A stretch of DNA of 64,000 nt from Allorhizobium ampelinum S4 (GCF_000016285.1 NC_011989.1:499001-563000); one strand, 5' to 3'. Positions 43,472-52,700 are shown, counted from the first letter of the stretch. A program made the numbers and translations. Notes: generated by a model from the letters alone, not told the origin.

Positions 43472-44659
43472 ATGTCTTTGCCTGCCGGTCCATCCCTGAT
43501 TTCCAGCCTTAGCCACCGTGCCACGTCCGCGCCCGAAAGCGGTATTGTCGAGATTATCAACTATGCGCGTGGGCGCGATAATCTCCTACCGCTCTGGGCC
43601 GGGGAAGGCGACCTGCCGAGCCCGGATTTCATCAATCGGGCCGCAAGCGACGCGCTTCTGGGTGGCGAGACATTCTATACCTGGCAACGTGGCATTCCCG
43701 AACTGCGTCAGGCGCTTTCTGATTACTACCGGCGGCATTTCGCCGTCAGCCTGCCAAGCGAGCATTTCTATGTAACCGGCTCCGGCATGCAGGCCATCCA
43801 GCTTGCCGTGCAGGCGATGACCGGGCCGGGCGACGAGATGATCTACCTTTCCCCCTGCTGGCCCAATATCGTCGCCGCCATCGAAATCAGTGGCGCAAAG
43901 GCTGTCGGTGTGGAAATCGGCTATAATCATGGTGCCTGGCAGCTGGATCTCGGGCAGATCGAAAAGGCGATTACGCCCAAAACCAAGGCGCTGTTCATCA
44001 ACACGCCGTCCAACCCGACCGGCTGGACGGCCAGCCTCGATGATCTGCGCGCCATTCTGGCGCTGGCCCGCAAGCATGGTCTTTGGATTCTGGCGGATGA
44101 AATTTACTCGCTTTACTATTTTGCTGGTCCCTCCCGTGCTCCGTCCTTTCTGGATGTGATGGAAGAGGGCGACCGGGTGATGTTTGGCAATTCCTTTTCC
44201 AAGAATTGGTCGATGACCGGTTGGCGGGTCGGCTGGCTGGTGGCGCCACCGGAAATCGGTCAGGTGCTGGAAAACCTCATTCAATATTCCACCTCTGGCG
44301 TGGCGCAGTTCATGCAGCGCGGTGCGGTGGCGGCCTTGGACCACGGCGATCAATTCGTCGCCGAAAACATCCAGCGGGCGAGTACCTCGCGCGATATCCT
44401 GCTGGATGCGCTGATTGCCACCAACCGGGTCCGTTCCGTTAAGCCGGATGGCGCGCTTTATGCTTTCATGGAAATCGATGGCGTGACTGACAGCCGGGCG
44501 GCGGCCATGGATATCGTTGATAAAACCGGCGTGGCGCTGGCGCCCGGGTCGGCGTTCGGGGCAGGTGGCAGCTCGTTCCTGCGCGCCTGTTTCCTGCGCG
44601 ATCCACGCCAGATCGAGGATGCGGCTGCACGGTTGAGCGATTACATTGCCCGGCTTTGA
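43472..44659 (+). CDS. PLP-dependent class I/II aminotransferase
   Basis: 395 residues of the aspartate aminotransferase fold: WAGEGDLPSPDF near 43, TGSGMQAIQLAVQA near 107, NTPSNPTGW near 178, DEIYSLYYF near 210, the Schiff-base lysine in GNSFSKNWSMTGWRVGW (about 245), and a substrate-carboxylate Arg near the C-terminus in FLRACFL. The substrate cannot be read from sequence. The ATG at 43472 follows AAGGAG by eight bases; a TTG at 43466 is rejected. Confidence 0.93.
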   Translation: MSLPAGPSLISSLSHRATSAPESGIVEIINYARGRDNLLPLWAGEGDLPSPDFINRAASDALLGGETFYTWQRGIPELRQALSDYYRRHFAVSLPSEHFYVTGSGMQAIQLAVQAMTGPGDEMIYLSPCWPNIVAAIEISGAKAVGVEIGYNHGAWQLDLGQIEKAITPKTKALFINTPSNPTGWTASLDDLRAILALARKHGLWILADEIYSLYYFAGPSRAPSFLDVMEEGDRVMFGNSFSKNWSMTGWRVGWLVAPPEIGQVLENLIQYSTSGVAQFMQRGAVAALDHGDQFVAENIQRASTSRDILLDALIATNRVRSVKPDGALYAFMEIDGVTDSRAAAMDIVDKTGVALAPGSAFGAGGSSFLRACFLRDPRQIEDAAARLSDYIARL

Positions 44660-44917
44660 GGGCTTCTCATTCAATACTATAGGGGCTGCGTTGCACCAGA
44701 TGCGATTGCACGCATCTCTCTCGAATGGGAAAGAGCAGTTGATTGACAAACCTCGATTTCGGCATTTCGTCACCCTCGGGCTTGTCCCGAGGGTCTGCTG
44801 CCGCTGAATAAGCCATTGATGGTGTTGGATTAAATGAACGTGCTTAGATGCTCGGCACAAGGCCGAGCATGACGTCGCGGATGAATACGGGGTTTGTCAG
44901 CAGTCTGGAGGCTGCCT
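44660..44917. repeat. Intergenic region with inverted pair of REP-like hairpins
   Basis: No gene. Two hairpins, ACCCTCGGG-CTTGT-CCCGAGGGT (44772-44794) and ATGCTCGGC-ACAAG-GCCGAGCAT (44848-44870), share stem core and loop but lie in opposite orientation, 53 bp apart. The second reads with a CTTGT loop on the minus strand. This is the layout of REPIN-type doublets. Confidence 0.6.
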
Positions 44918-45021
44918 TAGAGTTTGTCAGGGAAAAGTGGAAACCGGTTTTCCCGAAAAGACAAACGAAAACAAGAGAAGCTAGAGTCTGTCTGGTTCAA
45001 CCTGAACCTGACAGACTCTAG
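44918..45021. repeat. RIME1-like element, copy 1
   Basis: About 104 bp made of two palindromes: GTTTGTC / GACAAAC (44922-44928, 44960-44966) around GGAAAAGTGG...CCCGAAAAG, and CTAGAGTCTGTC / GACAGACTCTAG (44981-44992, 45010-45021). It matches copy 2 at 52555-52655 and the RIME1 family of rhizobial intergenic mosaic elements. It lies upstream of rfbF. Confidence 0.75.
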
Positions 45022-45303
45022 CCACCGCGCAATGCCGCTCAAAGACTTGCCGGAGGTTTTTAGCCGGAACGTCGACCCCCAATTAGTAGACATCCTCCAG
45101 TTTGACGACAGCTTGCCTCGCTAGGGTTGTCCGGCAGGGAGAGGTTGCCGGGTTGTGCATGATCGGTTGCCCTCCAGTTTGCGCATCTTGCCCGCCTGCG
45201 CGGGCATTTTGCGTCTGAGAAAAGGTATCCGGCGGCAATTGGATTGAAACCGGACAGGCTGTGAAGTGGGCAGGTAGGCAATGGTCGGCATGGAGATTGG
45301 GCG
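45022..45303. other. Region upstream of the polysaccharide operon
   Basis: No supported gene. A GC-rich hairpin GCCCGC-CTGC-GCGGGC at 45190-45205 is followed by ATTTTG, about 100 bp before rfbF; it could attenuate the operon or end upstream transcription. The ribosome site GGAG lies before the rfbF ATG. Confidence 0.4.
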
Positions 45304-46074
45304 ATGAAGGCGGTTATCCTGGCTGGCGGTCTCGGCACGCGGATTTCCGAAGAGACCCATTTACGGCCAAAGCCGATGATCGAGATCGGCGGGCGGCCGA
45401 TCCTCTGGCACATCATGAAGCTCTATTACGCTCATGGCATCCGTGAATTCATCATCTGCTGCGGGTTCAAGGGCTATATCATCAAGGAATATTTCGCCAA
45501 TTACGGTCTGCATATGTCGGATATCACCTTTGATCTCTCCGATAACCGGCTGGAATTTCACCGCAAGAGCGCCGAAAACTGGCGCGTGACCCTGATCGAT
45601 ACCGGTGAAAGCTCGATGACCGGGGGACGGCTGAAGCGGGTTGCTTCCTATCTGAAAGACGAGGAAGCGTTCTGCTTTACCTATGGCGACGGCCTCTCCG
45701 ATCTGGATATTTCCGCCACGCTGCGGTTTCACAAGGAACATGGCAAGCTGGCCACGGTCACCGCCGTGCAGCCGCCCGCCCGCTACGGCGCCCTGAAAAT
45801 GGACGGACCGATGGTGCGTGGCTTCGTGGAAAAGCCGGTGGGCGAGGCGGGCTATATCAATGGTGGTTTCTTCGTGCTGTCGCCCAAATGCATCGACCGG
45901 ATCGCCGGTGACGACATGCCTTGGGAAGCCGAACCACTGACCAGCCTTGCCGAAGACGGCGAGCTTTGCGCCTATCTGCATAACGGTTTCTGGCAGCCGA
46001 TGGATACGCTGCGTGACAAGAACCATCTGGAAGATCTGTGGGCCGGTGGTAGCCCGCCATGGAAGAGCTGGTGA
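45304..46074 (+). CDS. rfbF: Glucose-1-phosphate cytidylyltransferase
   Basis: Makes CDP-glucose from CTP and glucose-1-phosphate, first step of CDP-6-deoxysugar synthesis. 256 residues: nucleotide-binding [18 protein letters not shown] at the N-terminus, [17 protein letters not shown] (about 23-39), [10 protein letters not shown] (about 130), and the typical [17 protein letters not shown] end. First gene of a tightly overlapping operon: its TGA shares a base with the rfbG ATG (TGATG). Confidence 0.96.
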   Translation: MKAVILAGGLGTRISEETHLRPKPMIEIGGRPILWHIMKLYYAHGIREFIICCGFKGYIIKEYFANYGLHMSDITFDLSDNRLEFHRKSAENWRVTLIDTGESSMTGGRLKRVASYLKDEEAFCFTYGDGLSDLDISATLRFHKEHGKLATVTAVQPPARYGALKMDGPMVRGFVEKPVGEAGYINGGFFVLSPKCIDRIAGDDMPWEAEPLTSLAEDGELCAYLHNGFWQPMDTLRDKNHLEDLWAGGSPPWKSW

Positions 46075-47159
46075 TGATGATCGACCGACAGTTCTGGGCC
46101 GGAAAACGGGTGCTGCTGACCGGCCATACCGGCTTCAAGGGCAGCTGGCTGGCGCTTTGGCTGACGCAAATGGGCGCCCAGGTCAGCGGTCTGGCGCTTG
46201 CGCCACAGACTACACCCAACCTGTGCGGCCTGTTGACCGGTCATGATAATCACGCCGAGGGCGGCATTTGCGATCTGCGTGACCGTATTGCGGTGGCGGC
46301 CCTCGTTGCCCGGATAAAGCCGCAGATCGTCTTCCATCTGGCCGCCCAGCCGCTGGTGCGGCTTGGCTACCGCGATCCCGTGGCGACCTTTGAGACCAAT
46401 GTGCAAGGCACGGTGCATGTGCTGGAAGCGCTTCGGATTTCCCCGGATGTGAAGTCCATCGTCGTCATCACCACCGACAAGGTCTATGAGAATGCCGAGA
46501 CCGGCAAGGCCTTTGTCGAGACCGATCCGCTCGGCGGTCATGATCCCTATAGCGCCAGCAAGGCGGCGGCAGAGATCGTCGTCTCCAGCTACCGGTCGTC
46601 GTTTTTTGCCGCACGCGGCGTCGGTCTTGCCACGGCGCGGGCCGGCAATGTCATCGGCGGTGGCGATTGGGCTGAGGACCGGTTGATCCCGGATGCGGTG
46701 CGCGCCTGGAGCCTCGGTGCGCCGCTCGACGTGCGCCGCCCGAACGCGGTCCGCCCCTGGCAGCATGTGCTGGAGCCCTTGGCAGGTTACATCGCCATGG
46801 CGCACCATCTGTGGCATGATCCGGCTTCGCTGACAGCGTTAAATTTTGGTCCTGACCACGCCAGTGCGGCCTGCGTTGCGGATGTTCTGGCTCTGGCCGT
46901 CAGGCATTTCGGCAGCGGTGAGGTGGTGCTGGGCGATGGCCGCGATGGTCCCCATGAAGCTGGCTATCTGATGCTCGACAGCTCCAAAGCTTGCATGACA
47001 CTCGGCTACAGGCCGCTCTGGTCGCTGGAGGAAACGGTGGCGCGGACCATGAACTGGTATCGACGGCTCGCCGCTGGCGCATCGGCAAGAGACCTGTGCC
47101 TTGCCGATATCGCCGATTATGCCCATGGTCTTGGCATGGATGTGAGGCGGGCGGGATGA
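46074..47159 (+). CDS. rfbG: CDP-glucose 4,6-dehydratase
   Basis: Converts CDP-glucose to CDP-4-keto-6-deoxyglucose. An extended SDR of about 361 residues with the NAD motif GHTGFKGSWLALWL near the N-terminus, HLAAQPLVRLGY, ITTDKVYENAET, the catalytic YSASKAAAE (Tyr-x3-Lys) and RAGNVIGGGDWAEDRLIPD. The start at 46074 is coupled to the rfbF stop; 46059 is an in-frame alternative. The stop overlaps the next start by four bases. Confidence 0.95.
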   Translation: MMIDRQFWAGKRVLLTGHTGFKGSWLALWLTQMGAQVSGLALAPQTTPNLCGLLTGHDNHAEGGICDLRDRIAVAALVARIKPQIVFHLAAQPLVRLGYRDPVATFETNVQGTVHVLEALRISPDVKSIVVITTDKVYENAETGKAFVETDPLGGHDPYSASKAAAEIVVSSYRSSFFAARGVGLATARAGNVIGGGDWAEDRLIPDAVRAWSLGAPLDVRRPNAVRPWQHVLEPLAGYIAMAHHLWHDPASLTALNFGPDHASAACVADVLALAVRHFGSGEVVLGDGRDGPHEAGYLMLDSSKACMTLGYRPLWSLEETVARTMNWYRRLAAGASARDLCLADIADYAHGLGMDVRRAG

Positions 47160-47719
47160 GCCAACGTTTCCAGCCCGAAGACACCGCGATTCCCGGCCTG
47201 ACGCTGCTGACCCGCAGCCGGTTTGGCGACGAGCGTGGTTTTCTCAGTCGGTTGTTTTGCGGTGAAGAACTTGCAGCTTTTGGCTGGCCGGGGCCGGTCT
47301 TGCAGGTCAACGAAACCGGCACGGTGCAAAAAGGCACCGTGCGCGGCCTGCATTTTCAGCACGCCCCTTTTGGCGAGTGGAAACTGGTGACCTGCGTCGA
47401 AGGCACAATCCTCGACGTGGCCTTGGATCTGCGCAAGGGCTCGTCGAGCTTTCTCCAGCATGTCTGTGTCGAGCTGTCGGGCGACAATTGCCGCTCGCTG
47501 CTGATCCCGCCGGGTTTTGCCCATGGCTTTCAGGCACTGAGCGACACCGTGCGGATGATTTATACCCATTCCGCGCCTTACCGTGCTGAGGCTGAAGGCG
47601 GGCTTCACCCGCAGGATGCAAGGATCGGCATCACCTGGCCTTTGCCGGTTGAGCGGCTGTCAGCCCGAGACCAGAGCCATCCGCTGATCCAGCCCGATTT
47701 TGAAGGACTGATTGCATGA
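47156..47719 (+). CDS. RfbC-type NDP-4-keto-6-deoxyhexose 3,5-epimerase
   Basis: 187 residues with the cupin fold of dTDP-4-dehydrorhamnose 3,5-epimerase: DERGFLSRLF, VNETGTVQKGTVRGLHFQ (catalytic His in RGLHFQ, about 66), LDVALDLRKGS and IPPGFAHGF. Because the neighbours make CDP-sugars, it probably epimerises CDP-4-keto-6-deoxyglucose, at C3, C5 or both. This is inference. It overlaps rfbG and the next gene by ATGA at both ends. Confidence 0.88.
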   Translation: MSQRFQPEDTAIPGLTLLTRSRFGDERGFLSRLFCGEELAAFGWPGPVLQVNETGTVQKGTVRGLHFQHAPFGEWKLVTCVEGTILDVALDLRKGSSSFLQHVCVELSGDNCRSLLIPPGFAHGFQALSDTVRMIYTHSAPYRAEAEGGLHPQDARIGITWPLPVERLSARDQSHPLIQPDFEGLIA

Positions 47720-48945
47720 ATTGCCGCCATTGCGGATCGCTTCGAATGCGACCCTTTCTCGATCTTGGCACCGCGCCGCCCTCCAATTCCTATGTGAAGG
47801 CCGAGGATTTGGCAAAGCCGGAGCTTTGGTATCCGCTGGTCATCCGGGTCTGCGAGGACTGCCTTTTGGTGCAGACCGAGGATTTCGCCGCCCGCGAAAC
47901 CTTCTTCTCCCATGATTATGCTTATTTTTCCTCGTTTTCCTCGTCCTGGCTGGCGCATGCCAAATCCTATGTCGAGGTTATGAGCAAACGGTTCGGGCTT
48001 AACGACGGCGCGAAGGTCGTGGAAGTGGCCGCCAATGACGGCTACCTGCTGCAATATGTGCGTGAGCGCGGCATCGCCTGCCTGGGTGTCGAACCGACGG
48101 CCAGCACGGCCCGCGCCGCGCGCGACAAGGGTATTGATATCGTTGAAGAGTTTTTCGGCGTGGCGCTGGCGAAAAAGCTGGTGGCCGACGGCTGGGCCGC
48201 CGATCTGACCGCCGCCAACAATGTGCTGGCGCATGTGCCTGACATCAACGATTTCGTCGCAGGCTTTGCCCAATTGCTGAAACCGGAGGGCGTTGCCACC
48301 TTCGAATTTCCGCATCTGATGAACATGATCGCCGAGCGCCAGTTCGATACGGCCTATCACGAGCATTATTCCTATCTGTCGCTGCTGGCCGTCGATCGGA
48401 TTTTCGCCGCTAACGGCCTGATGGTGTTCGATGTGGAAACCACGCCCTGGCATGGCGGTAGCCTGCGGGTGCTGGCCTGCCGGGCCGACAGCAAGGCGCA
48501 TGTCCGCACACCGGCTGTTGCGGCGATGCTGGCGCGTGAAAGTGCGGCCGGTCTTGATGCCGTGACCGGCTATGACGGTTTCCAGACTGAGGCCGAAGCC
48601 GTGCGCGACGATTTCCTGTCCTTCCTGATCGACTGCAATCGGAAAGGCCTGTCTGTTGCCGCCTACGGTGCAGCGGCCAAGGGCAATACGCTGTTGAACT
48701 TCGCCGGCCTCAAAGCCGGTCAGATTGCTTTCGTCGTCGACAAGAACCCGGCCAAGCAAGGCATGTTCCTTCCCGGAAGCCGCGTGCCGATTGTTTCGGA
48801 AGAGGTTCTGAAAACCCGTAAACCTGACAGACTGGTGATCCTCCCATGGAATCTGACGGCAGAAATCAAACAACAGCTTTCCTATATCGCCGATTGGGGT
48901 GGGAAATTCGTGACCGCGGTGCCGAACCTGACAGTCCATCCATAA
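47716..48945 (+). CDS. NDP-hexose C-methyltransferase-like protein
   Basis: 409 residues in three parts: an N-terminal zinc-binding Methyltransf_13 domain (Cys3, Cys6, Cys46, Cys49), a central SAM-binding domain (VVEVAANDGYLLQYV near 98; ANNVLAHVPDINDFV), and a C-terminal Methyltransf_14 domain (AAYGAAAKGNTLLNF near 314, VVDKNPAKQG). This layout is that of sugar C-methyltransferases such as TylC3, which add a methyl branch to keto-sugars. Within the CDP-sugar operon it would make a branched deoxysugar. Confidence 0.88.
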   Translation: MNCRHCGSLRMRPFLDLGTAPPSNSYVKAEDLAKPELWYPLVIRVCEDCLLVQTEDFAARETFFSHDYAYFSSFSSSWLAHAKSYVEVMSKRFGLNDGAKVVEVAANDGYLLQYVRERGIACLGVEPTASTARAARDKGIDIVEEFFGVALAKKLVADGWAADLTAANNVLAHVPDINDFVAGFAQLLKPEGVATFEFPHLMNMIAERQFDTAYHEHYSYLSLLAVDRIFAANGLMVFDVETTPWHGGSLRVLACRADSKAHVRTPAVAAMLARESAAGLDAVTGYDGFQTEAEAVRDDFLSFLIDCNRKGLSVAAYGAAAKGNTLLNFAGLKAGQIAFVVDKNPAKQGMFLPGSRVPIVSEEVLKTRKPDRLVILPWNLTAEIKQQLSYIADWGGKFVTAVPNLTVHP

Positions 48946-49069
48946 CGGCGGACGCCACCATAACGCAGGAGAGCCAGCCGATCCTGCCGAGAGACACGCT
49001 GCCACGTCCCGGCGATGCAATCAGCGCCAAATAGTGGCTGGCACAAAGCGTAGATCCAGGAGACCCTCG

Positions 49070-50410
49070 ATGACCGACAAGCCAACCCTTTCGATTTGCG
49101 TGCCTTCGCGCAACCGGCAAATCTATTTCCAAAAGACCATTGCGGGACTGTTGCGCAACACGCGTACCGATGTCGAGTTCATTTTTACCGACAATTCCGA
49201 CGATCCCACCGTGATGAACGATTTCATGGCGAACCTCGCGACGGATAAGCGTATTGTCTATCTTCCTACAACCGATCGTGTCCTGTCGATGATGGACAAT
49301 TGGGAGCGGACGATTCATGCCAGCCGAGGCGAGTGGGTGGTGTTCATCGGCGACGACGATTTCATCGAGCCTGACGTCGCCGGACTGATCCTGCGGATTG
49401 TCGAGATTAATCCGGCTATGGAGGCATTAACCTGGGGGATTTTGAATTATTCCTGGCCGGTTGAAGGAGAAGCGGTCTGTACCGTGGTTGTGCCGTTTGA
49501 TCGAAGCGTCATGCGTGTACCCAGGGCGGAACCGATGCGCCGGATGTTTGGCTGGCACGAGTCGACATCCGTTCCAACGTCGGGCTTTTCCATTTACCAT
49601 TCCGCTATCAGGCGAAGGCTGCTGGATCGGATCTATGCCAAATATCATCACCGTTACTTTGAGCATCCCGTTGTTGACTACGATATTGCGATGAAAGTGA
49701 TCTGCGAAGCGCAGGACTTCGTGGTGTGCCAACGGCCATTCTCAATGCTCGGAGCCTGCCCCCAGAGCAATTCTTTTTCCATCGGTCGCTTGGAAGACAC
49801 CAAGATGCGGGCCAAAATTTTCATGGACGAATTCGGCAAGAATTTTGAAGAAGACCCGACGCTGCGGGATTTCCCATTCAGCTCCTTTCTGGGCTGTACG
49901 GCGACCATTGGCGTCACCCAGCAATGGTTCCGGAAGACTTATAATGTCAACTATACGGGGTGGGAAAAGGGCTATGCAATCGCCTGCGCACTCAATACCG
50001 AAACCTATCGAGACAGGGAGGCCTTTGACATCATTCGCGCAGGTTACGAGACGGCCTTCCGCAATTGGCAGGGGGGAAGGTTTCTGTCACATTACCAACC
50101 GGTGTGGCGCGGCGACATACCCGTGACGCCCATGAGCGGTGCGACCTCTGCCGGGGTGATGGTGCTTGCCGATATCGCTGGGGCAACGTCCCCTGCCGAG
50201 CTTTGGGATGTCGTTTCGGCGATGATTGTGGCTCCCGACGATATTCTCGTCCGTCCGACAGGCTTGCGTCTGCAGAGCGAAGAGGAGTTTGCCACGAATG
50301 AACTTATGCGGCTCGAAGGAAATATGCGTGTTGGCAGTTCTGAAAAGGCAGTTCCCGGCAAGCCGGTCGCCATGCGCAATGACCGACATACCAGAGGCCG
50401 GCGGCGCTGA
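49070..50410 (+). CDS. Family 2 glycosyltransferase
   Basis: 446 residues. GT-A fold start LSICVPSRNRQIYFQKTI, FIFTDNSDDP, and the metal/nucleotide site GEWVVFIGDDDFIEPDVAG with an intact acidic triad (about 96-98). A long C-terminal region of ~250 residues has no recognised domain but resembles the glycosyltransferase at 52701-53828 (LRDFPFSSFLGCTATIGV). The start at 49070 follows AGGAG. Likely adds a sugar to the locus's polysaccharide; donor unknown. Confidence 0.85.
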   Translation: MTDKPTLSICVPSRNRQIYFQKTIAGLLRNTRTDVEFIFTDNSDDPTVMNDFMANLATDKRIVYLPTTDRVLSMMDNWERTIHASRGEWVVFIGDDDFIEPDVAGLILRIVEINPAMEALTWGILNYSWPVEGEAVCTVVVPFDRSVMRVPRAEPMRRMFGWHESTSVPTSGFSIYHSAIRRRLLDRIYAKYHHRYFEHPVVDYDIAMKVICEAQDFVVCQRPFSMLGACPQSNSFSIGRLEDTKMRAKIFMDEFGKNFEEDPTLRDFPFSSFLGCTATIGVTQQWFRKTYNVNYTGWEKGYAIACALNTETYRDREAFDIIRAGYETAFRNWQGGRFLSHYQPVWRGDIPVTPMSGATSAGVMVLADIAGATSPAELWDVVSAMIVAPDDILVRPTGLRLQSEEEFATNELMRLEGNMRVGSSEKAVPGKPVAMRNDRHTRGRRR

Positions 50411-50567
50411 ACTTAATCGCCTTCCTGTCTTCAAAGATCGACCAAGTTACCTACCGTAGTGCGTCACCGTCGTGGTGGCTTTTCAGCCGTCCTGACGGTG
50501 AGGCAATTTATTGCTCGTTTCCTTAAATCGGCATCGATTTTGGGAGAAATTATGCAGCAAATATAGA

Positions 50568-50613
50568 AAGCGACAACGCCATGCGTTTTATAAAACGCAT
50601 GGCGTTGTCGCTT
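50568..50613. terminator. 46-bp perfect palindrome between convergent genes
   Basis: Arms 50568-50590 and 50591-50613 are perfect reverse complements over 23 bp with no spacer (centre TTTTATAAAA). It sits 155 bp after the glycosyltransferase stop and 19 bp from the stop of the convergent methyltransferase gene. It may act as a bidirectional terminator or cruciform-forming block. Confidence 0.6.
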
Positions 50614-50632
50614 ATCAAAGATCTTCCAGCCG

Positions 50633-51445
50633 TCACACCCGCCGCAGAAATCCATCGCGTGAAACGGTGATGGCGATTTTGTGCTCCAGCGCGTGGTCGT
50701 ATTCAAGGTGCAGCGGCGTGCCATCGGCAGCCGTACGGCCTTCCTGCTCCAGGCCTCGCATATATTCCCAGACCGCGGTTCTGGGGTTGTCGCCTGGACC
50801 CCAGGGCCGTTCAGGATACATGCTTTCCGGCATGTCCTCCACTAGCGTATCCCAGACCGCGCAATAGGAGCCCTTGGAGACAAGCGGCGCGTAAAGCTCC
50901 AGTTCCTGCAAGACATGCGCATGGGTATGGTTGGAATCGAGGAAAACCATGACCTTTTCGTAGTCCTTGGCGATATCCGTGACCTGAGCAATGATATCAG
51001 GCGCGACGGACGAGCCCTCTATCATGCTGATCTTGTGGCTCATCGGATGGGCCTCGATGGCGGCACGGTTATGGGCGCGGATGTCGATATCGATGCCGAG
51101 CACCTTGCGGCGGCTGGACTTGGGGTCCAGCATTTCGCCTTTTTCTACAGCCTCGCAATAATCGATCATCGCCAGCATGGAGGCGCTCATCACCAGCGAG
51201 CCGCCATGGGCTATGCCGGTTTCGATCACCAGATCCGGTTTGACCGACCAGATCATCTCCTGGATGGCATAGCTGTCCTGCGGGATCTGGATGATGGGCC
51301 GGCCCAGCCAGCTGAAATTATACATATAGCCCAGCGGTATGCATGATTCGATCCAGCGATTGGACAAATCGAGGAATTCCTTGCTCTCGCCGATCGACTG
51401 GATATTACGGCTTACCAAAGCCTTGAAATCTTCGACAGTAGTCAT
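50633..51445 (-). CDS. CmcI-family methyltransferase
   Basis: 270 residues of the CmcI / rhamnosyl O-methyltransferase family (PF04989): GRPIIQIPQDSYAIQEMIW (about 48-66), DLVIETGIAHGGSLVMSASM SAM motif (about 71-90), KVLGIDIDIRAHNR, and DSNHTHAHVLQELELY metal/SAM region (about 169-184). These enzymes methylate sugar hydroxyls or act in antibiotic synthesis. In this locus sugar O-methylation is the likely role, by inference. It lies on the opposite strand to its neighbours. Confidence 0.87.
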   Translation of the reverse strand: MTTVEDFKALVSRNIQSIGESKEFLDLSNRWIESCIPLGYMYNFSWLGRPIIQIPQDSYAIQEMIWSVKPDLVIETGIAHGGSLVMSASMLAMIDYCEAVEKGEMLDPKSSRRKVLGIDIDIRAHNRAAIEAHPMSHKISMIEGSSVAPDIIAQVTDIAKDYEKVMVFLDSNHTHAHVLQELELYAPLVSKGSYCAVWDTLVEDMPESMYPERPWGPGDNPRTAVWEYMRGLEQEGRTAADGTPLHLEYDHALEHKIAITVSRDGFLRRV

Positions 51446-51668
51446 TGCGGGTCCGTTCAGTTATTGCCTGCCTGCGCAGACGCTAGGCTGCCTTACCTGC
51501 GTGAGCCTGACGTGTCTGCGTATAATCATGGTTGAATAAGCCAGGCTGTCCCTTGAAGACGTAAATCGGTTGGCGTCATATGGCGCGCAATGCGTTGTAT
51601 CGGCGGGATCGATCTGAAATCTCCTTGGTCTGGGGTTTGCCGCAGATAAAAGATTGGAGTGGCAAGGG

Positions 51669-52541
51669 ATGGGCAAGACTATTCTGTTGACGGGAGCGAC
51701 GGGCTTTGTTGGGAGACAGATCCACCGTGCTCTGCTGGACGCCGGTCATAGCGTGGTGGCTGTCGTCCGGCGTTCTACCGCAAGCATTCTTGCGGTAGAA
51801 CGCCGTGCCGCGAGAGTGATCGAGACGGAGGATGTTTTTGCACAATCGGCCGATTGGTGGGCGGCCCAGTGCCAGGGCTGCGACGCGGTCATCCACGCCG
51901 CCTGGTATGTGGAGGCGGGGAAATACCTGGATTCGCCGCTGAATTTTCACTGCGTTACCGGCAGTTTGGCCCTGGCGCAAGGGGCTGCACGCGCTGGCAT
52001 TTCCCATTTCATCGGCCTTGGCACCTGTGTCGAATATCGCTTGCCGTCGAACCACTTGACCGTGAATTCACCCCTTGAGCCGAAGACGCTTTATGCCGCT
52101 GCCAAGCTTTCCACCTACCAGATGTTGGACCGGTATTTTGCAGGCCTTGGCCTGGGGTTTTCCTGGTGCCGGATCTTTTATCTCTATGGGGAAGGCGAAC
52201 ATCCGGCCCGTCTTGTGCCTTATCTGAGGCAACAACTTTCGCAAGGGCTCGCTGCCAAGCTTTCCAAAGGCACGCAATGGCGCGATTTTCTGGATGTGAA
52301 AGAGGCCGGAAAAATGATTGCTGGCGTTGTCGATACCGGACAGACCGGCGCGGTCAATATCTGCTCCGGCAAGGCGGTCACCATTCGGGCGCTGGCCGAA
52401 CGCATTGCCGATGACTATGGCCGCCGCGACCTGCTGGAATTCGGCACGGCAGAGATCCATCCTACCGATCCCCTGGCGGTGGTCGGCGTGTGCAATGTTG
52501 CGGCGTTCAAGCCTGCCTCAGGAGTAATGGCTGCCGGTTGA
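51669..52541 (+). CDS. NAD(P)-dependent epimerase/dehydratase (extended SDR), likely sugar 4-ketoreductase
   Basis: 290 residues. GATGFVGRQIHRALL dinucleotide motif (about 8-22), AAW at 80, catalytic YAAAKLS (Tyr-x3-Lys, about 142-146) and a late NICSGKAVTIRALAERI typical of NDP-sugar reductases. In the CDP-sugar locus it could reduce the 4-keto group, as RfbJ/RfbS-type synthases do; assignment is inferential. The start at 51669 is preferred over 51654 because GGAG precedes it. The RIME1-like copy 2 begins just after its stop. Confidence 0.85.
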   Translation: MGKTILLTGATGFVGRQIHRALLDAGHSVVAVVRRSTASILAVERRAARVIETEDVFAQSADWWAAQCQGCDAVIHAAWYVEAGKYLDSPLNFHCVTGSLALAQGAARAGISHFIGLGTCVEYRLPSNHLTVNSPLEPKTLYAAAKLSTYQMLDRYFAGLGLGFSWCRIFYLYGEGEHPARLVPYLRQQLSQGLAAKLSKGTQWRDFLDVKEAGKMIAGVVDTGQTGAVNICSGKAVTIRALAERIADDYGRRDLLEFGTAEIHPTDPLAVVGVCNVAAFKPASGVMAAG

Positions 52542-52554
52542 TACTTTCAGCCCT

Positions 52555-52655
52555 CGTTTGTCAGGGAAAAGTGGAATTCGGGTTTCCCGAAAAGGCAAAT
52601 GAAAACAAGAAAAACGAGAGTCTGTCTGGTTCAATCAGAACCTGACAGACTCTCG
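52555..52655. repeat. RIME1-like element, copy 2
   Basis: About 101 bp, aligned to copy 1 along its full length. The right palindrome is CGAGAGTCTGTC / GACAGACTCTCG (52615-52626, 52644-52655); relative to copy 1 both arms have changed in step (T to G, A to C), keeping pairing. It lies 14 bp after the reductase stop. Confidence 0.75.
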
Positions 52656-52700
52656 TTTATCGCAACGCATTGAAGACGCCAATGTATCCGGACCTTGGCG

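Noticed and set aside
47605..49020. 471-codon open frame on the minus strand
   Set aside because: Antisense to the C-methyltransferase gene and the end of the epimerase gene, which have clear domains.
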